In this document: piece by piece, positions 48,446 through 52,803 of the stretch
Layout: every line of letters starts with the position of its first letter
Numbering within the stretch: position 1 is the stretch's first letter
Source: a virus
Direction: 5' to 3' (one strand)
Virus record (IMG/VR): IMGVR_UViG_3300008114_000045
Location: 1 to 52,803 of that record
DNA length: 52,803 nt
Position numbers and translations under genes: made by a program
The notes under the pieces: model-generated
What the model saw: the letters and a program-made list of their open reading frames with translations, nothing else
Told to the model about the DNA's origin: nothing
The model's database searches: none

Positions 48446-50065
48446 ATGAAACAGTTAATTAAAAAATTATTTAAAGAATCTATAAAAAATATAAAAAATG
48501 ATAAATTAATAATTGAAAGGCAAAAAATTGTTAATTTAAATAAATTATTTTTAATATTGGAAAAAGAAATCAAAGTTGGTGATAATTTAACTAAAAAATT
48601 AAATATCATTAACACACCTTTATCTAAAAAATTATTAGCGTTTTTAAATAGTGATAAAATAAAAGATGACGCTAATGTCGAATATGTTGATTATGACAAA
48701 AAAAATGAAAAATTAATCACTTTAGGATATACTGATATTAATGGTAATACTAAAGAAAGATTGTTTAAGATTAATAAACTTCTCAATTATCTAGGTAGTA
48801 ACATAAAAGATATTAAAGACTATGAAATAGAAGACCTTATTGGTCATCTTAAAACAGCTGATACATCACAATTAAAAATGGTTGAAGGTGATGATATTCT
48901 AAAAGCATATCACTGTGGTAATTATGAAGATGGTGAAACTATGGGTTCATGTATGAGATTTAGTAGAGCGCAAGAATATCTTAAAATTTATACTGATAAC
49001 CCTAATGAAGTTAAATGTCTTGTATTATTAAATCCAGAAACAAAAAAAGTTAGAGGTAGAGCGCTTATTTGGCATATGGATAACGACCAGTACTTTATGG
49101 ATAGGATTTATACAACAAATAAAGAATTTAACACATTCTTCAACAATTATGCTGAAGAACATGGTTTTAGTAATAGAGCTAATTCGACAGTAACGCTTGA
49201 GAATGGTGGTGAATATGACACATACCCATTTATGGATACATTTGAGTATTATAATCCAGAAACTAGCACATTAGCGACTAGTGGAGAACAAGGTTGGATT
49301 CGATTACAAGACTCTCATGGTGGTCATTCAGAGGCTGGGGTTTATATTGAATATGGTGACCATGAAGGTGAGACTGTAGATGAAGATGAAGCGTTTTATT
49401 TATCATATAGAACACCAAATGGGTATGTAGAAGGTTACGCACACCAAGATGATATAGTATCAATAGATGGTGGTGTATACTTAATTGATGACTGTATTAA
49501 AACATATGACCATGAATGGATATATAAATATGATGATGATTCAGTACACGTAGAATTAACCTATGGTAGATACGAAGGCGAATATGCTAAATTAGATGAT
49601 ACCATAGAATTAGAACCAAATTACTATGGTGAAAATCAATATATAACAACTGATGACGACTATGTAACGTTAGATGACGACATTTATGAAATACCATATG
49701 CTTTTAGTGATGATACTGTAGAAACATATGATGAAAAAACAATATTAAAATCTGACGCTGTTGAATTATACAGAGCACATTATGGTGAGGCAATGTTTGC
49801 ACACCCAAATGACGCAACAAAAGTAAATACGAATGATTACGGTGACGTATGGGTGTTGGATACTGATTTAGATGAGTTCGAAGAAAAGGAAAGAGAACGA
49901 GAAGAAAGGGATAAAAACATAGATTTAGAAAATTTGGCACAAAACCTTAAAAATGGTCTTATCACACAAAGCGAATACGATGAATTTGTTAGAAGAAAAT
50001 CAAAACATAATGTTACTGAGAATAAAAAATTAATAAAAAAATTATTAAAGAATAAATTTGCATAA
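48446..50065 (+). CDS. Large acidic virion-type protein with targeting-like leader
   Basis: 539 residues. N-terminus MKQLIKKLFKESIKN is the clearest example of the basic leader shared by several genes here. Residues about 150-270 form a folded domain with AYHCGNYEDGETMGSCMRFS and a RALIW-RIYTT core that I recall from hypothetical proteins of other phages. Then Asp/Tyr-rich beta repeats (YVTLDDDIYEIPYAF type). C-terminus LIKKLLKNKFA echoes the leader. Catalytic role unknown; the conserved GSCM and HC could be an active site. Confidence 0.6.
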   Translation: MKQLIKKLFKESIKNIKNDKLIIERQKIVNLNKLFLILEKEIKVGDNLTKKLNIINTPLSKKLLAFLNSDKIKDDANVEYVDYDKKNEKLITLGYTDINGNTKERLFKINKLLNYLGSNIKDIKDYEIEDLIGHLKTADTSQLKMVEGDDILKAYHCGNYEDGETMGSCMRFSRAQEYLKIYTDNPNEVKCLVLLNPETKKVRGRALIWHMDNDQYFMDRIYTTNKEFNTFFNNYAEEHGFSNRANSTVTLENGGEYDTYPFMDTFEYYNPETSTLATSGEQGWIRLQDSHGGHSEAGVYIEYGDHEGETVDEDEAFYLSYRTPNGYVEGYAHQDDIVSIDGGVYLIDDCIKTYDHEWIYKYDDDSVHVELTYGRYEGEYAKLDDTIELEPNYYGENQYITTDDDYVTLDDDIYEIPYAFSDDTVETYDEKTILKSDAVELYRAHYGEAMFAHPNDATKVNTNDYGDVWVLDTDLDEFEEKEREREERDKNIDLENLAQNLKNGLITQSEYDEFVRRKSKHNVTENKKLIKKLLKNKFA

Positions 50066-50088
50066 TTAAAAAATCTTTTGTACATTTG
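50058..50088 (+). promoter_or_regulatory. Host-type promoter for suppressor tRNA
   Basis: TTG at 50058-50060, 20-base spacer, TACATTTG at 50081-50088. The tRNA begins 13 bases on. Confidence 0.65.
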
Positions 50089-50101
50089 TACTATAAGATT
50101 T

Positions 50102-50172
50102 GGTCTTATGATGTAACGGCAGCGTAACGGTCTCTAAAACCGATAGTGAGGGTTCGATTCCCTCTAAGACCA
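50102..50172 (+). tRNA. Amber suppressor tRNA, anticodon CTA
   Basis: 71 bases. Acceptor GGTCTTA/TAAGACC with discriminator A; short D stem ATG/CGT with GG in the loop; anticodon stem ACGGT/ACCGA with a 7-base loop CTCTAAA, giving anticodon CTA (50134-50136) after the invariant T33; T arm GAGGG-TTCGATT-CCCTC. It should read UAG. The outermost anticodon pair is an A-A mismatch. Overall layout is like Bacteroidetes tRNA-Gln, so Gln is the likely charge, but this is not proven. CCA not encoded. Own host-type promoter; PTH2 gene with in-frame TAG follows. Confidence 0.9.
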
Positions 50173-50205
50173 CAAATAATGTTTACTTTGGCATTATTAT
50201 TGATA

Positions 50206-50213
50206 TATTTATT
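50206..50213 (+). promoter_or_regulatory. Late-type motif TATTTATT for PTH2 gene
   Basis: 11 bases before the ATG at 50225. It suggests PTH2 is expressed late, after the suppressor tRNA has built up. Confidence 0.4.
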
Positions 50214-50224
50214 AAAAAAAAGTT

Positions 50225-50575
50225 ATGAAATAGGTTAACGAAAAATTAAGAGTTGTCACAAGACGCGACTTATCATTACCGACACAAGCGGTACAATCGG
50301 CACATGCTGCCATAGATTTCCAACACGCTCATCCTATAGAAGCGACAGAATGGCAATCAAAATCAAATTATCTGGCATTATTGACAGTCGCTAACGAAGA
50401 AGAATTAGTTAGACTATCAGAGAAAGCTGATTCTAGAGGAATCAAGTACACAATATTTAGAGAGCCAAACATCAACAATGAAATAACAGCAATAGCATTT
50501 GAACCTTCTGATTCTAGCAGAAGACTAACTAGTTCTTTTCCATTATTGGGAAGGGAGATAAATAACAACGTTTAA
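50225..50575 (+). CDS. PTH2-type peptidyl-tRNA hydrolase with in-frame TAG at codon 3
   Basis: Reads ATG AAA TAG then an open frame to TAA. After the TAG comes VNEKLRVVTRRDLSLPTQAV, then QSAHAAIDFQHAHP, and YLALLTVANEEEL, KYTIFREP, EITAIAFEPS: a complete PTH2-like domain of about 116 residues. No ATG, GTG or TTG lies between the TAG and the conserved core; the first is a TTG 50 codons in. So the intact enzyme needs TAG read-through, or initiation at a rare codon. The enzyme frees tRNA from aborted peptides. The early part uses more G/C-ending codons than its neighbours. Confidence 0.8.
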
Positions 50576-50638
50576 ATTTTAATACTATGATGTAGATATA
50601 CAGAGCTCCACCTTAAATTTATTTTAACATAGACAATA

Positions 50639-50659
50639 ACATAGACACAGTGTCTATGT
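50639..50659. repeat. Perfect 10-bp inverted repeat, operator-like
   Basis: ACATAGACAC / GTGTCTATGT around one central A, with a further half site ACATAGACA just before it (50628-50636). No T run follows, so an operator is more likely than a terminator. The remaining 50576-50694 gap has no ORF. Confidence 0.5.
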
Positions 50660-50694
50660 ATAAAAATAATAACTAAAAATAAAATAAATTTAAT

Positions 50695-51114
50695 ATGAAA
50701 ACAGTAGAGCAAAAACAATTAGAAGTTAAAAATTATTTAACTAAAACAGAATTACACTTATTCAAAAATAAAAAAAGTGAATTATTCAAAATAATACCAT
50801 TTGAAGTTGATGGTGAATTATATGTTACTAAAATAACTATAAAAAGTGATAACACTGTTGAATCAAAAGTAAGAAAAGTATTTAGAAATGAATATTATGA
50901 TTTAAAAAGTGTTTGGAAATACATATTCTTTCCTTCATCAATTTATGAAAAAGAAAATGTTATTGCAATAAAACACTTTAAAACTATAAATAAATTTTTT
51001 GGTCTTTTACATGGTAATTTGACGATAGATGATGTTAAAAATGTTGAATATATGAATAAAATTATTGACGCTTATAAATTAATTTTAAATTTTGTTGACA
51101 AAACGAATAATTAA
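50695..51114 (+). CDS. Hypothetical protein
   Basis: 139 residues, basic, alpha/beta (FKIIPFEVDGELYVTKITIK, then a helical half). Preceded by a palindrome that may control it. No family recognised. Confidence 0.6.
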   Translation: MKTVEQKQLEVKNYLTKTELHLFKNKKSELFKIIPFEVDGELYVTKITIKSDNTVESKVRKVFRNEYYDLKSVWKYIFFPSSIYEKENVIAIKHFKTINKFFGLLHGNLTIDDVKNVEYMNKIIDAYKLILNFVDKTNN

Positions 51115-51125
51115 TAGTATATTAG
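51095..51125 (+). promoter_or_regulatory. Host-type promoter for SlyD-like gene
   Basis: TTGACA at 51095, 20-base spacer after TTG, TATATTAG at 51118-51125. Confidence 0.55.
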
Positions 51126-51154
51126 TAAAAATAATTTAAATTTAAACATAAAAT

Positions 51155-51571
51155 ATGGTAATTACAGAAAACAGTACTGTAAAAGTACATTACACTGGTA
51201 GATTAGATGATAACACAGTTTTTGATTCTTCTGCTGACAGAGAACCTCTATCTGCTGAATTAGGTAAAGGTATGTTAATCCCTGGATTTGAACAAGGATT
51301 ACACGGAATGAAAGTAGGTGATAAAAAAACTATCACAATTCCAGCTGAACAAGCTTATGGTCCAATTAGACCAGAAATGACGCAAGAAATCGAAAGAACA
51401 TTTGTTCCAGAAGGTGTTCAAGTTGGTCAACAATTGGTTTCAGAAGGGCCAAAAGGGCAAATGGTTGTAACAGTTGCTGAAGTTAAAGAAGAAACTGTTG
51501 TGTTAGATGCTAATCACCCTTTAGCTGGTAAAGACTTAATCTTCGATTTAGAAGTAGTTGAAATAGCTTAA
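51155..51571 (+). CDS. FKBP-type peptidyl-prolyl isomerase, SlyD-like
   Basis: 138 residues. FKBP core (VKVHYTGRLDDNTVFDSS, IPGFEQGLHGMKVGDKKTIT, QAYGP) with an inserted flap of the SlyD type and the end VLDANHPLAGKDLIFDLEVV that is typical of SlyD. No His-rich metal tail. Cytoplasmic folding helper; rare in phages. Flanked by its own promoter and terminator. Confidence 0.9.
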   Translation: MVITENSTVKVHYTGRLDDNTVFDSSADREPLSAELGKGMLIPGFEQGLHGMKVGDKKTITIPAEQAYGPIRPEMTQEIERTFVPEGVQVGQQLVSEGPKGQMVVTVAEVKEETVVLDANHPLAGKDLIFDLEVVEIA

Positions 51572-51591
51572 TTAAAAAAAATAAAAATATA

Positions 51592-51619
51592 AAACCCAGA
51601 TTTACGTCTGGGTTTTTTT
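51592..51619 (+). terminator. Rho-independent terminator
   Basis: AAACCCAGA / TCTGGGTTT stem with T run; the T run adjoins the -33 TTG of the next promoter. Confidence 0.9.
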
Positions 51620-51648
51620 GTTTTATTAAAATTTTATTATTACATTTG
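51618..51648 (+). promoter_or_regulatory. Host-type promoter for CCA-adding enzyme
   Basis: TTG at 51618-51620, 20-base spacer, TACATTTG at 51641-51648; ATG only 4 bases later, so probably leaderless. Confidence 0.6.
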
Positions 51649-51652
51649 TACT

Positions 51653-52783
51653 ATGGAAAAGAGAATTATATTTGATATGCCAATACCAAAAGACATTTTA
51701 CAAATAAAAGATGTTTTTAAGCAAAATGGTTTTAACCTATATGTTGTAGGTGGTGCAGTGCGTGATGCGTTGTTAGGTAAAACACCTAAAGATTACGATT
51801 TGGCAACCGATGCTATCCCAGACCAAGTGGAAGACATAATGGCTAAAGGTGGTTTTAGAACTTTACCAACTGGTAAAGCATTTGGTGTTATCAACGTCTT
51901 TACTGATATGGGTGAATACGAAATCGCAACTTTTAGGGAAGACTTATCTAGCGGTAGAAGACCAGATGGTGTTAGTTTTACAGATATAGTAGGTGACGTT
52001 AAAAGACGTGACTTAACAATCAACGCATTATTTTACGATATAGACACGTCAGAAGTTGTTGATTTGGTTGATGGTATAGAAGACCTTAAAAACAGTGTTG
52101 TAAGGACTGTAGGTGCAGCTGAAGATAGATTTGGTGAAGATAGATTACGTATATTAAGAGCAATTAGATTTGCTGGTAGATTTGGTAGTGAATTAGACCC
52201 ATCAGTTGACGCTGCATTGCAAAAAGATGCTAGTTTGGAAGGTATATCTGGTGAAAGAATCAGAGATGAGTTTTTGAAAGGTATCAAATCAGCAAAATCT
52301 GTAAAATCGTTTTTAAAAATGATTGACAAATACAATTTATTTGATTGGGTTTTTAAAGATGTTAATGTTAATAAAAATTTCATTGAAGATAATGATATAA
52401 TTATTGTTTTAGCAATGTTGTTAAAGAATAATAAAGTTGATTTATTAACAAAACAATTGAACAAATTAAAATACTCAATTGATGAAATAAGAGCTATTAC
52501 ATTTTTGATTAGTCTATTGAATTTGTCGATTGATACAGCTGTAACGCTTAAAAAAGCTGAAAAGACATCTGGTGTAACAGCAGAACAAATAACTAGATTT
52601 GCTCAATTAAGTGGTATTGATGTAAAGATTATAGATACATTTTTATTATTTAAATTAACGGTTAATGGTTCAGACCTAATGACAAAGATGGGGTTAAAAC
52701 AAGGACCAGAATTAGGTAAAGAAATACAAAGACTAGAAACTGATAATTTTAAAAAACTTTATCTAGATATATTTATTTTTTGA
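51653..52783 (+). CDS. cca: CCA tRNA nucleotidyltransferase
   Basis: 376 residues. Class II poly(A) polymerase/CCA fold: VVGGAVRDALLG, metal motif DYDLAT, FREDLSSGRR, VKRRDLTINALFYD and the tRNA-binding LRAIRFAGRFG. It adds CCA to tRNA 3' ends; the two tRNAs and the tmRNA here all lack an encoded CCA. Slightly shorter at the C-terminus than bacterial enzymes. Stop TGA. Only 20 bases of AT-rich DNA follow in the window. Confidence 0.95.
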   Translation: MEKRIIFDMPIPKDILQIKDVFKQNGFNLYVVGGAVRDALLGKTPKDYDLATDAIPDQVEDIMAKGGFRTLPTGKAFGVINVFTDMGEYEIATFREDLSSGRRPDGVSFTDIVGDVKRRDLTINALFYDIDTSEVVDLVDGIEDLKNSVVRTVGAAEDRFGEDRLRILRAIRFAGRFGSELDPSVDAALQKDASLEGISGERIRDEFLKGIKSAKSVKSFLKMIDKYNLFDWVFKDVNVNKNFIEDNDIIIVLAMLLKNNKVDLLTKQLNKLKYSIDEIRAITFLISLLNLSIDTAVTLKKAEKTSGVTAEQITRFAQLSGIDVKIIDTFLLFKLTVNGSDLMTKMGLKQGPELGKEIQRLETDNFKKLYLDIFIF

Positions 52784-52803
52784 TATTATAATATTATATT
52801 TAT

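Noticed and set aside
50127-50143. Reading the suppressor tRNA anticodon as TCT or another sense codon
   Set aside because: The stem closing on T31-A39 leaves a 7-base loop with T33, which fixes CTA; other settings break the loop length.
7303-50213. TATTTATA as the T4 late promoter
   Set aside because: The T4 box is TATAAATA, the reverse complement; orientation relative to genes is opposite, so it is only an analogue.
50231-50260. PTH2 starting at GTT or another codon after the TAG
   Set aside because: GTT is not a normal start, and no ATG, GTG or TTG lies before the conserved core, while ATG AAA before the TAG is in frame with a late-type motif at the usual distance.
1-52803. CRISPR array
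   Set aside because: No regularly spaced repeats; the repeats found are in-frame protein repeats.

Overview
The window is a piece of a large, AT-rich lytic phage genome whose host is very probably a member of the Bacteroidetes, most likely a flavobacterium. Evidence: T4-type recombination genes (gp46/gp47-like), a DnaG-like primase, tail and lysis genes, almost no Shine-Dalgarno sequences, and more than ten promoters of the Bacteroidetes type (TTG, 19-21 bases, TAnnTTTG). Nearly every gene is on the + strand; only four small or medium genes are on the - strand. Functions below come from motifs read by eye; no database search was run.

Layout. 1-12.5 kb: virion genes, namely a giant structural protein cut by the left edge, a tandem trio of related small proteins, a fibre protein with repeated beta modules and two related tail-fibre-like proteins. 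12.5-20.3 kb: DNA metabolism (RuvC-like resolvase, primase, RecB-like nuclease, Mre11/Rad50-like pair). 20.3-28.6 kb: a phage sigma factor, a membrane coiled-coil protein, an amidase-like protein, a tail-tube-like protein and putative internal virion proteins. 28.6-34.1 kb: a lysozyme locus invaded by two GIY-YIG endonucleases, followed by a phage-encoded histidine kinase, response regulator, membrane protein and L,D-transpeptidase-like enzyme. 34-43 kb: many small genes, a histone H1-like protein, RNase HII, two lipoproteins, a Ro60-like (DUF2828) protein with a structured RNA beside it, and DnaJ. 43-52.8 kb: ClpP, a complete tmRNA, a holin candidate, a roughly 490-base structured RNA of unknown class followed by an initiator-type tRNA-Met, an HNH endonuclease that seems to have broken a small gene, a dNMP-kinase-like protein, an amber suppressor tRNA, a PTH2-type peptidyl-tRNA hydrolase with an in-frame TAG as its third codon, an SlyD-like isomerase and a CCA-adding enzyme.

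How it fits together. The right third is a translation and protein quality control kit: suppressor tRNA, initiator tRNA, tmRNA, peptidyl-tRNA hydrolase, CCA-adding enzyme, ClpP, DnaJ and SlyD. None of the three tRNA-like RNAs carries an encoded CCA end, so the CCA-adding enzyme can mature them. Two promoter classes are visible. Host-type promoters precede replication, RNA and quality-control genes. A different motif, TATTTATA or close to it, lies about 3-16 bases before the start codon of structural, lysis and signalling genes, often right after a terminator; it is a candidate late promoter that may be read with the phage sigma factor. Several genes carrying this motif share a short basic amphipathic N-terminus like T4 capsid-targeting sequences.

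Most exciting: (1) the CUA suppressor tRNA with a neighbouring gene that can only be fully made if TAG is read through; (2) the large structured RNA with a tRNA-like 3' end; (3) the phage two-component system in the lysis region.
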